A program made the translations under genes and the position numbers. A stretch of 41,923 nucleotides of DNA. Origin: an uncultured Oscillospiraceae bacterium (lineage in GTDB: Bacteria; Bacillota; Clostridia; Oscillospirales; Oscillospiraceae). The notes under the pieces are model-generated. The model saw only the letters and a list, made by a program, of their open reading frames with translations, was not told the origin of the DNA and made no database searches. The DNA is taken from positions 1 to 41,923 of the forward strand of contig CAKTQP010000014.1 of NCBI GenBank assembly GCA_934597165.1. The letters run 5' to 3'. This document shows positions 23,479-31,705 of this stretch, piece after piece (the stretch's first letter is position 1; every line of letters begins with the position of its first letter).

Positions 23479-24231
23479 ATGCAGTTGACCACCCAGGGGC
23501 TTGTGCTGCGGGAAGTGAATTACAAGGAGTCGGATAAGATCCTCACCGTCCTGACCCAGGACATGGGCAAGCTGACTGTCTCCGCCCGGGGCAGCCGCAA
23601 GAAGGGCGGGGGCATCTCGGCGGCGGCGCAGATGCTGGTGTGGTCGGAGATGACCCTGTACGAGTACCGCCAGCGGTGGAGCCTGAAAGAGGCGGTGACC
23701 AACCGGGAGTTCCGGGGGGTGCGGGAGGATTTGGAAAGCTATGCCCTGGCCTGCTACTTTGCGGAGATCATCGACCAGCTGGCCCCGGAGCAGCTGCCCG
23801 TACCGGAGCTGTTGGCGCTCATCCTGAACGCCCTCTACGCCCTGGAAACCCTAGACCGCCCGCCGGCGCTCATCAAGGCTGCCTTCGAGCTGCGCGCCAT
23901 GTGCCTGGCCGGGTACGAACCTATGGTGGACTGCTGCGCCATCTGCGGCAATCCTGACCCCAGCCAGCCCTGTTTCCACCTGCGGGAAGGGGTGCTGCAC
24001 TGCAAGACCTGCCCAGTAGGCGCTGGGGAGACCCTGCCCCTCTGTCCGGACAGCCTGGCCGCCCTGCGGCACATTGTGGGAGCACCCAGCAAGCGGCTGT
24101 ACGCCTTCCGGTTGGGGGCGGACGCCCTGAGGCGGCTGGCGCAGGTGTGCGAGGGTTTTTTGCTGAGCCAGATGGATCGGCGGTTCCACACGTTGGAGTT
24201 TTACAAGCAAGTCAGAGGGAGACCTCTGTGA
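23479..24231 (+). CDS. recO: DNA repair protein RecO
   Basis: A 250-residue protein that loads RecA on single-stranded DNA with RecR and anneals strands. The N-terminal OB-fold start (TTQGLVLREVNYKESDKIL) and SARGSRK are typical. A four-Cys zinc site is visible (CCAICGN and HCKTC). The ATG at 23479 follows GGAGGGG; an upstream in-frame ATG at 23389 overlaps yqzL and is rejected. It follows era and yqzL, as in Bacillus. Confidence 0.95.
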   Translation: MQLTTQGLVLREVNYKESDKILTVLTQDMGKLTVSARGSRKKGGGISAAAQMLVWSEMTLYEYRQRWSLKEAVTNREFRGVREDLESYALACYFAEIIDQLAPEQLPVPELLALILNALYALETLDRPPALIKAAFELRAMCLAGYEPMVDCCAICGNPDPSQPCFHLREGVLHCKTCPVGAGETLPLCPDSLAALRHIVGAPSKRLYAFRLGADALRRLAQVCEGFLLSQMDRRFHTLEFYKQVRGRPL

Positions 24232-24254
24232 CCTTTGAATGAGGAAATGTACTT

Positions 24255-26636
24255 ATGACAGATTTAATGGAAAAATCCCTCCAGACCCTGGAGTTCCCAG
24301 CGGTCCTGGAGCTGCTGGCCGCCCAAGCGGTCAGCGATGAGACGCGGGAGCGGGTGCGGAACATCCGTCCCAGCACCGACCGGGGCGAGGTGAACCTGCT
24401 GCTCCAGGAGACCACCGCGGCACGGAAGATGATGGACATCCACGGCGCCCCCGCCCTGAGCAACCTGCATCCGGTGGCGGCGTCTTTGCAGCGTGCCCAC
24501 CTGGGCGGCGTGCTGAACACCCGTGAATTATTGCAGATCGCCTCCGTCCTGCGCACCACCCGGAACGTGGCGTCCTACAGCGGCGTGGGGGAGGAGAAGA
24601 CCTGCATCCACAGCATTTTTAAGAGCCTGACCCCCAACAAATACTTGGAGGAAAAAATCAGCGGCGCCATTTTGTCCGAGGATGAAATTGCTGACAACGC
24701 CAGCGCCGAACTGGCCGACCTGCGTCGGAAAATCCGTGTCACCTCCGGCAAGGCGCGAGAGGTGCTCCAGCGCATCATCTCTTCCTCCTCCGCCAAGTAC
24801 CTCCAGGAGGCCATCATCACCATCCGCTCCAACCGGTTCGTGGTGCCGGTGAAGGCGGAGTTCAAGGGGAGCATCCCCGGCCTGGTGCACGACGTGTCCG
24901 CCTCCGGCTCCACCTATTTCATCGAGCCCATGGGCGCGGTGAAGGCCAACAACGAGCTGCGGGAGCTGCTGTCCAAGGAGGAGGCGGAAATCCAGCGCAT
25001 CCTGGCATCCCTGTCCCGAGAGGCGGCCAGCTTCCGGGAGGACATCCTGCAGAACTACGACCTGCTGCTGGCGCTGGATCTGATCTTTGCCCGGGGCAAG
25101 CTGTCCTATCAGATGAACGGCATGGAGCCGAAATTGGTGGAGGACGGCGGGTTCGTGTTCCGCCACGCACGGCATCCGCTGCTGGACAAGAAGAAGGCGG
25201 TGCCCATCGACCTGGAATTGGGGCAGAGCTTCGACACCCTGGTCATCACCGGCCCCAACACCGGCGGTAAGACGGTCACCCTGAAAACGGCGGGCCTGCT
25301 CACTCTCATGGCCCAGTGCGGCCTGCACCTGCCAGTGGACGACGGCAGCCAGGTTTCTATTTTCGAAAAAGTCCTGGCGGACATCGGGGACGAGCAGTCC
25401 ATCGAGCAGTCCCTGTCCACCTTCTCCTCCCACATCACCAACATCGTCAAGGTGCTGGGGGAGGCCAATGACCGGACGCTGTTGCTCTTCGACGAGCTGG
25501 GCGCTGGAACCGACCCGGTGGAGGGCGCGGCGCAGGCTACGGCCATCATTGAAGAGTCCCGCAGCCTGGGTGCGAAAGTCATGGCCACCACCCACTACGC
25601 CGAATTGAAGCTGTACGCCATGACCACCACCGGGGTGGAGAACGCCTCTTGTGAGTTCGACGTGGAGACCCTCCGTCCCACTTATCGCCTGCTCATCGGC
25701 ATCCCCGGCAAGTCCAACGCCTTCGCCATCGCCCGGCGGCTGGGTCTGCCGGAGCACGTCATCGAGCTGGCAGGCGGACACCTGGATCGGCAGAACGTCC
25801 AGTTTGAGGACGTGCTGAGCAAGATGGAGCGCCAGCGCCAGGAGATGGAGGCGGAGAAGCGGGAGGCTGCACGTCTGCGGTTGCAGATGGAGCAGGACGC
25901 TGCCGCCGCCAAGGAGCATCGGAAGCGACTGGAGACCGAACGAGCCAAAATGCTGGACGGCGCGCGGGAGGAGGCCAGAGAGATTTTGGCAGAAGCCCGT
26001 GCCGTGTCCAACACGGTGTTCCACGAGCTGGATCAGATGAAGAAGAAGCAGAAAGAGGGGCAGGATTGGCAGAATGTCAACCAGCAGCGCAGTGCCCTGC
26101 GCCAGCGCATCAACCAGGCGGACGAGAAGTTCCACACCCGCTCTCTGCCCCAGGAGGAAGAGGAGCCCACCCGTCCGGCACAGGTGGGGGATACGGTGGA
26201 GCTGAAGCGGATGGGCACTCGTGCCCAGGTCTTGCAGGTCAACAAGGACGGCAGCCTCCAGCTCCAGGCGGGCATCCTCAAAATTTCCGCCAAGCAGACC
26301 GAAGTCCGCGTGGTGGACGCCCCCAAGCACAACGCCCAGAAGCAGATGCGCCGGATGGTGCGTCGAGTGCAGAGCCAGATAAGAGCCTCCGGCGCTCGGC
26401 CAGAGCTGGACATCCGGGGCATGACCGGCGACGAAGGGGTGGCCATGGTGGATCGCTTCTTAGACGACGCCGTGATGGCTCACTTGACCACCGTCACCAT
26501 CATCCACGGCAAGGGCACCGGCGCATTGCGTCAGGCGGTGCAGCAGCACCTGAAGACCTGCAAGTATGTCAAGGGTTTCCGGCTGGGTCGGTACGGCGAA
26601 GGGGAGACCGGCGTGACCATTGTGGAACTGAAATGA
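24255..26636 (+). CDS. mutS2: Endonuclease MutS2
   Basis: A 793-residue MutS paralogue; in Firmicutes it acts on recombination intermediates or collided ribosomes and not in mismatch repair. Domains in order: core clamp (about 1-300), ATPase with Walker A GPNTGGKT (Lys339) and LFDELGAGTDP, a long coiled coil (about 515-620), a KOW-like linker, and the C-terminal Smr nuclease domain (about 715-793) with LDIRGMTGDE and IIHGKGTGALR. The mismatch-recognition domain of MutS is absent, as expected. Confidence 0.95.
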   Translation: MTDLMEKSLQTLEFPAVLELLAAQAVSDETRERVRNIRPSTDRGEVNLLLQETTAARKMMDIHGAPALSNLHPVAASLQRAHLGGVLNTRELLQIASVLRTTRNVASYSGVGEEKTCIHSIFKSLTPNKYLEEKISGAILSEDEIADNASAELADLRRKIRVTSGKAREVLQRIISSSSAKYLQEAIITIRSNRFVVPVKAEFKGSIPGLVHDVSASGSTYFIEPMGAVKANNELRELLSKEEAEIQRILASLSREAASFREDILQNYDLLLALDLIFARGKLSYQMNGMEPKLVEDGGFVFRHARHPLLDKKKAVPIDLELGQSFDTLVITGPNTGGKTVTLKTAGLLTLMAQCGLHLPVDDGSQVSIFEKVLADIGDEQSIEQSLSTFSSHITNIVKVLGEANDRTLLLFDELGAGTDPVEGAAQATAIIEESRSLGAKVMATTHYAELKLYAMTTTGVENASCEFDVETLRPTYRLLIGIPGKSNAFAIARRLGLPEHVIELAGGHLDRQNVQFEDVLSKMERQRQEMEAEKREAARLRLQMEQDAAAAKEHRKRLETERAKMLDGAREEAREILAEARAVSNTVFHELDQMKKKQKEGQDWQNVNQQRSALRQRINQADEKFHTRSLPQEEEEPTRPAQVGDTVELKRMGTRAQVLQVNKDGSLQLQAGILKISAKQTEVRVVDAPKHNAQKQMRRMVRRVQSQIRASGARPELDIRGMTGDEGVAMVDRFLDDAVMAHLTTVTIIHGKGTGALRQAVQQHLKTCKYVKGFRLGRYGEGETGVTIVELK

Positions 26637-26721
26637 CGGGAAAGGGCTTGCCTTTGGTGGTCATGCTCAATAAATGAAATTTTTTCGGCAGGTAGCTATG
26701 GCAAGTTTGTTCAAAATGCTC

Positions 26722-26751
26722 TTGACGAAAATATTCAAGATTTGCTATGAT
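26722..26751 (+). promoter_or_regulatory. Promoter of the HPr-like gene
   Basis: TTGACG (26722-26727) is 18 bp from TATGAT (26746-26751), giving a leader of about 40 nt. The surrounding gap (26637-26800) holds nothing else clear. Confidence 0.65.
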
Positions 26752-26800
26752 ACGGTTAGGCAATTAAACAAGGAAATGCCTTGGGGAGGTATATTGAGAT

Positions 26801-27064
26801 ATGACAGTAAAGGAAGCGGTTGTAAAGAGTCAGAACGGACTATACGCTAGACCCGCGACTTTCTTTGTCCAGAAGGCAAATGAGCACACTTGTTCCATTT
26901 GGGTGGAAAAGGGAGAACGGCGTGCCAATGCCAAGAGCCTTCTGGGTGTTCTGTCCATGGGCGTGACCCAGGGCACGAAGATTCAGCTGATCGCAGACGG
27001 CCCCGGCGAAGGGGAAGCAGTGGAAGAACTGGCTGCCCTGCTGGCTGGCGACCAGGCTGAGTGA
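26801..27064 (+). CDS. HPr-like protein with Tyr15, regulatory (Crh-like)
   Basis: An 87-residue member of the HPr family. In true HPr His15 carries the phosphate from enzyme I in GLHARPA. Here the motif is GLYARPA with Tyr15 (TAC at 26843-26845), so normal PTS phosphotransfer is not possible. Ser46 (NAKSLLGVLSMG), the site of HPr kinase, is intact. Bacillus Crh has the same logic with Gln15. It may therefore be a regulatory partner (for example of a CcpA-type factor) instead of a sugar carrier. GGGGAGGT lies 10 bases before the ATG. It stands alone between mutS2 and uvrC with its own promoter and terminator. Confidence 0.85.
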   Translation: MTVKEAVVKSQNGLYARPATFFVQKANEHTCSIWVEKGERRANAKSLLGVLSMGVTQGTKIQLIADGPGEGEAVEELAALLAGDQAE

Positions 27065-27087
27065 CACAGAACCGAAATAGGAAAATG

Positions 27088-27115
27088 GAAAGCGCCGCAT
27101 CTGCGGCGCTTTTTG
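27088..27115 (+). terminator. Terminator between the HPr-like gene and uvrC
   Basis: AGCGCCGCA (27091-27099) pairs with TGCGGCGCT (27102-27110), flanked by AAA and TTTTT. It ends 15 bases before the uvrC start codon. Confidence 0.8.
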
Positions 27116-27130
27116 CTGTTTGAGAACGTT

Positions 27131-28981
27131 ATGACGCGAGAAGAATTGAAACAAAAAGCCCTCTCCCTGCCCCTGTCCCCCGGCGTGTATATCATGATGA
27201 ACGAGGAAGGGGAGGTCATCTACGTGGGCAAGTCCCGGGCGCTGAAGAACCGGGTGAGCCAATACTTTGTCAACCTGGCCAGCCACACCAGCAAGACCCG
27301 GAACATGGTGCGCCAGATCGACCACTTCGACTATATCCTGGCCGACAGCGAGTTCGAAGCCCTGGTGCTGGAGTGCTCCCTCATCAAGCGCTACCAGCCC
27401 CGGTACAACATCCTGCTCAAGGACGACAAGGGCTACCCCTACGTCCGCCTGTCCGTCAAGAACCGCTACCCCCGGTTCTCCCTGGTCAACCGGGTGGCCG
27501 ACGACGGCGCCCGCTATTTCGGCCCCTACGGCAGCCGGAGCAGCACCCGGGAGATCATCCGCACCATCTCCGTCGCCCTCCGCCTGCCCACCTGTCGGAG
27601 ACAGTTTCCAAGGGACATCGGCAAGGACAGACCCTGCCTGAACCACCACCTGGGCAACTGCGACGGCTGGTGCCGTCCGGAGATGACCGAGGCGGCGTAT
27701 CAGGCCCGCATCCAGCAGGCCATCCGGCTGTTGGACGGCAAATTCTCCGAAGTGGAGAAGGAGCTGGAGGCGGAGATGTTCCAGGCGTCGGAGGAGCTGC
27801 GGTTCGAGCAGGCCGCCGAGCTGAGGGACAGGCTCCAAGCCATTCGGCTGCTGGGGGTGCGGCAGAAGGTGGTGGCTGGCGTCCAGGCGGAGACCGACGT
27901 GGTGGGGGTCTACCAGGTGCAGCAGAAGTTCAGCTTCGCCGTGCTGCACTATCTGGAAGGCACCCTGGCGGAGCGGGACATGGAGCAGCTGACCCTGCCG
28001 GTGGAGGAATCGGAAGGGGAGGTGCTGTCGGCGCTGCTGAAACAATATTACGGCGCCCGCGGACACCTGCCTAAGGTGGTCTGCCTGCCCTGCGACTTTG
28101 ACGACCGGGAGGATTTGGAACGGATGCTCACGGAGCAGGCCGGTCGGAAGGTGGAGCTGCTTGTCCCCAAGCGGGGCAACAAGGTGAACCTGGTGCGCCT
28201 GGCCAACAAGAACGCCAAGGAGGAGCTGGAACGCTCCATCACCAAGGAAGAGCGCAAGAACCAGCTGTTGAGCTTGTTCGGCTCCATGCTGGGTCTGGAA
28301 AACCCGCCCCGCCGCATCGAGGCCTATGACATCTCCAACACCGGCAGCGCCGACATCGTGGGCGGCATGACCGTCTTCGTGGACGGCAAGCCGCTCAAGA
28401 GCGCCTACCGCAAATTCCATTTGAAGGATATGCAGGGGCCGGACGACTATGCGTCCATGGACCAGGTGCTCACCCGTCGATTCCGTCGCTACCTGGAGGA
28501 CAACGAGAAGTTCAACGTCCTGCCTGACGTCATCCTGATGGACGGCGGGTTGGGACAGGTGGGCGTGGCCTGCCGGGTGCTGGCGCAAGCCGGGTTGGAC
28601 GTGCCGGTGTTCGGCATGGTCAAGGACGGGCGGCACCGCACCCGTGCGCTGGTAGCGCCAGACGGCCGGGAGATTGGATTACAAGCCCAGCCCGCCATCT
28701 TCGCCCTGGTGGGTCGCATCCAGGAGGAGACCCACCGGTACGCCATCACCTTCCACCGCACCAGCCACAGCAAACGCACCGTGGCGTCGGCGCTGGAGGA
28801 GATCCCCGGCGTGGGCGAGGTGCGGCGGAACCAATTGCTGAAGCATTTCAAGAGCGTGAAGGCCATCCGAGAGGCAGACTATGAAGACCTGTGCAAGGCC
28901 GTGCCCAAGTCGGTGGCGCAGGCCGTGTACACCCATTTCCATGGGACAGCAGGAGAGAATGAGGGAGGAACGAGACAATGA
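27131..28981 (+). CDS. uvrC: UvrABC excision nuclease subunit C
   Basis: A 616-residue nuclease that makes both incisions in nucleotide-excision repair. The N-terminal GIY-YIG domain has GVY (18-20) and YVG (31-33); a UVR motif lies about 200-235; the C-terminal half holds the RNase-H-like nuclease (IEAYDISNTGSADIVGGM and ILMDGGLGQ) and a helix-hairpin-helix end (LEEIPGVGEVRRNQLL). The ATG at 27131 is the family-like start, but its Shine-Dalgarno (GAGAA) is weak and a terminator ends just before it. It overlaps rsmD by four bases. Confidence 0.95.
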   Translation: MTREELKQKALSLPLSPGVYIMMNEEGEVIYVGKSRALKNRVSQYFVNLASHTSKTRNMVRQIDHFDYILADSEFEALVLECSLIKRYQPRYNILLKDDKGYPYVRLSVKNRYPRFSLVNRVADDGARYFGPYGSRSSTREIIRTISVALRLPTCRRQFPRDIGKDRPCLNHHLGNCDGWCRPEMTEAAYQARIQQAIRLLDGKFSEVEKELEAEMFQASEELRFEQAAELRDRLQAIRLLGVRQKVVAGVQAETDVVGVYQVQQKFSFAVLHYLEGTLAERDMEQLTLPVEESEGEVLSALLKQYYGARGHLPKVVCLPCDFDDREDLERMLTEQAGRKVELLVPKRGNKVNLVRLANKNAKEELERSITKEERKNQLLSLFGSMLGLENPPRRIEAYDISNTGSADIVGGMTVFVDGKPLKSAYRKFHLKDMQGPDDYASMDQVLTRRFRRYLEDNEKFNVLPDVILMDGGLGQVGVACRVLAQAGLDVPVFGMVKDGRHRTRALVAPDGREIGLQAQPAIFALVGRIQEETHRYAITFHRTSHSKRTVASALEEIPGVGEVRRNQLLKHFKSVKAIREADYEDLCKAVPKSVAQAVYTHFHGTAGENEGGTRQ

Positions 28982-29532
28982 GAGTGATCACAGGAACCGC
29001 CAGAGGCAGACGTCTGGGCGAGCTGACCGGTAAGGACACCCGCCCCACCACCGACCGGGTGAAGGAGGGGCTGTTCAACGTCATCCAGTTTGACATCGAG
29101 GGACGCCGGGTGCTGGATCTGTTCGCCGGCACCGGACAGCTGGGCATCGAGTGCCTCAGCCGGGGCGCGGCACACTGCACCTTTGTGGATCAGCGGAAGG
29201 ACGCGGTGAAGCTGGTGCGGGAGAATCTGGAAGCGACTGAGCTGACGGAGCGCGCCAAGGTGGTGCAGGGGGACTCCCTGTCCTTTTTGAGCGGGACGCG
29301 GGAGAAGTACCATCTCATCTTTTTGGACCCCCCATATGACGCAAATTTGCTGGAAACGACCTTAAATCGCATCGTCGGAATTGACATTCTTGCTGAAAAT
29401 GGTATAATTATTTGCGAAAGTCGCGTAAACCAGGATTTGCCGGAGCTGCCGAACCCTTACCGAAAAAGCCGAGATTATAAGTACGGTAAAATCAAGGTGA
29501 CGCTCTACCGAAAGGAAAGTGATTCACAATGA
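28978..29532 (+). CDS. rsmD: 16S rRNA (guanine-966 N2)-methyltransferase
   Basis: A 184-residue SAM-dependent methyltransferase. Motif I is LDLFAGTGQLGIE and the catalytic motif IV is DPPYD. The N-terminus RVITGTARGRRL is typical of RsmD. It overlaps uvrC (ATGA) and coaD (ATGA), so the three genes are co-translated. The rsmD-coaD pair is conserved across bacteria. Confidence 0.94.
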   Translation: MRVITGTARGRRLGELTGKDTRPTTDRVKEGLFNVIQFDIEGRRVLDLFAGTGQLGIECLSRGAAHCTFVDQRKDAVKLVRENLEATELTERAKVVQGDSLSFLSGTREKYHLIFLDPPYDANLLETTLNRIVGIDILAENGIIICESRVNQDLPELPNPYRKSRDYKYGKIKVTLYRKESDSQ

Positions 29533-30026
29533 GTATCGCAATCTATCCGGGCAGTTTCGACCCGGTGACATTGGGACATCTGGACATCATCAAGCGGGCC
29601 GCCAAGCAGTTCGACAAGGTGATCGTCTGCGTTATGGTAAATTCTGATAAAAAAGGGCTGTTCACCCCGGATGAACGGGTGGACCTGCTGCGCCGTGTGG
29701 TGAAGGGGCTGGACAACGTGGAGATCGACTCCTCCCACATCCTCCTGGCTGACTACGCCAAGTCCAGAGGCGCGTCCTGCATCGTCAAGGGGCTGCGTGC
29801 CATGTCCGACTTTGAGGCGGAGTTCCAGATGGCCACCCTGAACCGGAAGCTCAACCCGGATCTGGACACGGTGTTCTTGACCGCTTGTCAGGATTATACC
29901 TACCTCAGCTCCAGTATCGTCAAGGAGATGGCGCGGTACAACGTGAAATTAGAAGGGTTCGTCTCCCCTTTGATCGAAGAAGACGTGAATCGGAAAATGG
30001 CGCAGCAGTTAGGCGCAAAGCAGTAA
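29529..30026 (+). CDS. coaD: Phosphopantetheine adenylyltransferase
   Basis: A 165-residue enzyme making dephospho-CoA from phosphopantetheine and ATP. The nucleotidyltransferase motif TLGHLD (His17), YPGSFDPVT at the N-terminus and YLSSSIVKE at the C-terminal ATP site are all present. CoA made here is also the source of the arm on the carrier protein at 3230. Confidence 0.97.
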   Translation: MSIAIYPGSFDPVTLGHLDIIKRAAKQFDKVIVCVMVNSDKKGLFTPDERVDLLRRVVKGLDNVEIDSSHILLADYAKSRGASCIVKGLRAMSDFEAEFQMATLNRKLNPDLDTVFLTACQDYTYLSSSIVKEMARYNVKLEGFVSPLIEEDVNRKMAQQLGAKQ

Positions 30027-30053
30027 AAACGCGGGAAAGGGTGACGTATCGCA

Positions 30054-30626
30054 ATGGCAAACAGTGTAATGGAATTGCTGGATATGCTGTATGAGATGAT
30101 CGACGACGCAAAGGGCGGTTTAGGCGGTTTTTGCAAGATCGAACGAGATAAAGCGCTGGATATCCTGGACGAGGTGCGGGGGAGATTCCCGGCTGAGATC
30201 AGCGAGGCGCGGAAGATGATGGATACCCGCAACGAGTATCTGGAGAAGGCCAAGGCGGACGCCGACCGGGCCCGGAAGCAGGCAGAGGCGGACATCGAGC
30301 AGCTGCGCAAGCGGGCGGAAGAGCAGGCACGGAAGATGATCAACGACAACGAGATCATGTCCGGCGCCAAGGCACAGGCCAATGAGCTCATGCGCCAGGC
30401 AGACGCCAAGGCCAAGGAGATGATCGCCATGGCCGAGAAGCGCGCCAACGAGCTGCGGGGCGTGGCCAACGACTACTGCGAGGACGCCCTCCGCCGGACG
30501 GAAGAGGCGGTCAACGCAGCCCTCAACGAGGTCAAGCAGTCTCGGAGCAAGTTCCGTTCTCTGGCTGGGTTAGGCAATAACCGTCCCACCAAGGCAGCCT
30601 ATGATGTTGCCGCGGAAGAGGAATAA
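30054..30626 (+). CDS. Coiled-coil protein of unknown function downstream of coaD
   Basis: A 190-residue soluble protein. After a short N-terminal domain (MELLDMLYEMIDDAKG, about 5-45) residues 50-165 form a long charged coiled coil rich in Ala, Lys, Glu and Arg. Proteins like this next to coaD in Clostridia are often labelled ATPase or ATP-synthase-B-like, a label based on the coiled coil only. Some DivIVA-like proteins look similar. I cannot assign a role. It lies 27 bases after coaD, so probably in the same operon. Confidence 0.75.
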   Translation: MANSVMELLDMLYEMIDDAKGGLGGFCKIERDKALDILDEVRGRFPAEISEARKMMDTRNEYLEKAKADADRARKQAEADIEQLRKRAEEQARKMINDNEIMSGAKAQANELMRQADAKAKEMIAMAEKRANELRGVANDYCEDALRRTEEAVNAALNEVKQSRSKFRSLAGLGNNRPTKAAYDVAAEEE

Positions 30627-30663
30627 AAGTCAGCCCAGTGCAAGCATTTTCCCCCAAAAATCT

Positions 30664-30715
30664 GGCTCCCCCCAACAAATGGGGGGAGCTGTCAGCATAG
30701 CTGACTGAGGGGGGC
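30664..30715. repeat. REP-like intergenic double hairpin
   Basis: GCTCCCCCC (30665-30673) pairs with GGGGGGAGC (30681-30689), followed by GTCAGC (30691-30696) and GCTGAC (30700-30705), then TGAGGGGGG. This composition resembles a repeat common between genes of Oscillospiraceae. Other copies cannot be checked within this window, where I see only one. Confidence 0.5.
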
Positions 30716-30746
30716 GACACGCACAGACCGACCGAAATGATCCATC

Positions 30747-30782
30747 GCTGACGCTCCGCATCTGCGCAGCGTCAGCTTTTTT
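30747..30782 (+). terminator. Terminator of the uvrC-coaD operon
   Basis: GCTGACGCT (30747-30755) pairs with AGCGTCAGC (30768-30776), with an inner CGCA/TGCG stem, followed by six T. It overlaps the last codons of the convergent DUF4830 gene. Confidence 0.8.
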
Positions 30783-31233
30783 CTGACCCGTTGAGGCTGG
30801 TCAAAAACCCGTCCAGATTGGCGCTGCGCAGGTCGCCGCCGATGACCTGCTCCTGCCACAGGAGCAGGTCGGCGTAGATGGTGTCGCTGCCGGTGGGGTA
30901 GTTTGCGATGCGGTAGGTGTAGCGCAGGACGGTCTTGCCGGCGTAGGGGGTCAGGTCGAACCCGGCCTCCTGCTGGAGGGCGAGGAAGGTGTCATAGTTG
31001 GGGCCGAAGGGGTCAGGCAGGGTGAAATCCTCCTGGCACACCAGCTCGGACGCCTCCCAGCCGAAGTGGGAAAGGGTCTGTCGGCAGAGGGTGTCCAGCT
31101 TTCCGGCCATGGCCACGTTGGCCGCCGTGTTCTGCTGTAGACGCCCCGCCCAGAAGCAGAGCAGCAGGGAGACGACCAGCGCCGCCACAGCGGTGCTCTG
31201 ACGCCAGAGGGGAGAGACGGTCGTTCTCTTCAT
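30772..31233 (-). CDS. DUF4830 domain protein, membrane-anchored
   Basis: A 153-residue protein with an N-terminal hydrophobic anchor (about 14-33) after a basic start (MKRTTVSPLWRQ), so the rest is likely outside the membrane. The DUF4830 features are LSHFGWEASELV, FDLTPYAGKTVLRYTYRI and the end VIGGDLRSANLDGFL. Function unknown. The ATG at 31233 follows GGAGGTGATTT; a longer frame to 31440 overlaps the divergent mutT and is rejected. Confidence 0.78.
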   Translation of the reverse strand: MKRTTVSPLWRQSTAVAALVVSLLLCFWAGRLQQNTAANVAMAGKLDTLCRQTLSHFGWEASELVCQEDFTLPDPFGPNYDTFLALQQEAGFDLTPYAGKTVLRYTYRIANYPTGSDTIYADLLLWQEQVIGGDLRSANLDGFLTSLNGSEKS

Positions 31234-31297
31234 CAAATCACCTCCATCTGACCCCATTCCTATGTGCCGGTCGGTTGGGATATGAAAGGAGAAGCGT

Positions 31298-31705
31298 ATG
31301 ACGGAAGTAGTAGCGGCGCTCATTTGGCACGGCGACCGCTTTTTGATCTGCCAGCGTCCCGCCCACAAGCAGCGTGGACTGTTGTGGGAGTTCGTGGGCG
31401 GCAAGGTAGAGCCGGGGGAGACCCGGCAGGAGGCGCTCATCCGGGAGTGTCAGGAGGAACTGGACATCACGCTGGACGTGGGCGACGTCTTCTACCAGGT
31501 GGATCACGTCTACCCAGACATCACCATCCACCTGACCCTGTTCCGCGCCACCATCGCCCAGGGCACCCCCAAGCTGCTGGAACACAACGACCTCCGTTGG
31601 ATCACCGTGGGGGAGATGGGCGACTACCCGTTCTGCCCGGCAGATACGGAGATCTTGGCGCAGATTCGCACCCGATGCGGAACGGGAGGGGCAGACCATG
31701 GCTGA
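31298..31705 (+). CDS. MutT-type Nudix hydrolase
   Basis: A 135-residue Nudix protein, probably cleaving oxidised nucleoside triphosphates such as 8-oxo-dGTP, or a related (deoxy)nucleotide. The Nudix box GGKVEPGETRQEALIRECQE continues with ELDI, matching Gx5Ex7REUxEExGU except that the final Gly is Asp. AGGAG lies six bases before the ATG. It overlaps trmO by eight bases. Confidence 0.85.
   Translation: MTEVVAALIWHGDRFLICQRPAHKQRGLLWEFVGGKVEPGETRQEALIRECQEELDITLDVGDVFYQVDHVYPDITIHLTLFRATIAQGTPKLLEHNDLRWITVGEMGDYPFCPADTEILAQIRTRCGTGGADHG

Noticed and set aside
24528..26330. A 600-residue open frame on the minus strand over mutS2
   Set aside because: Same cause; mutS2 on the plus strand has all family motifs.
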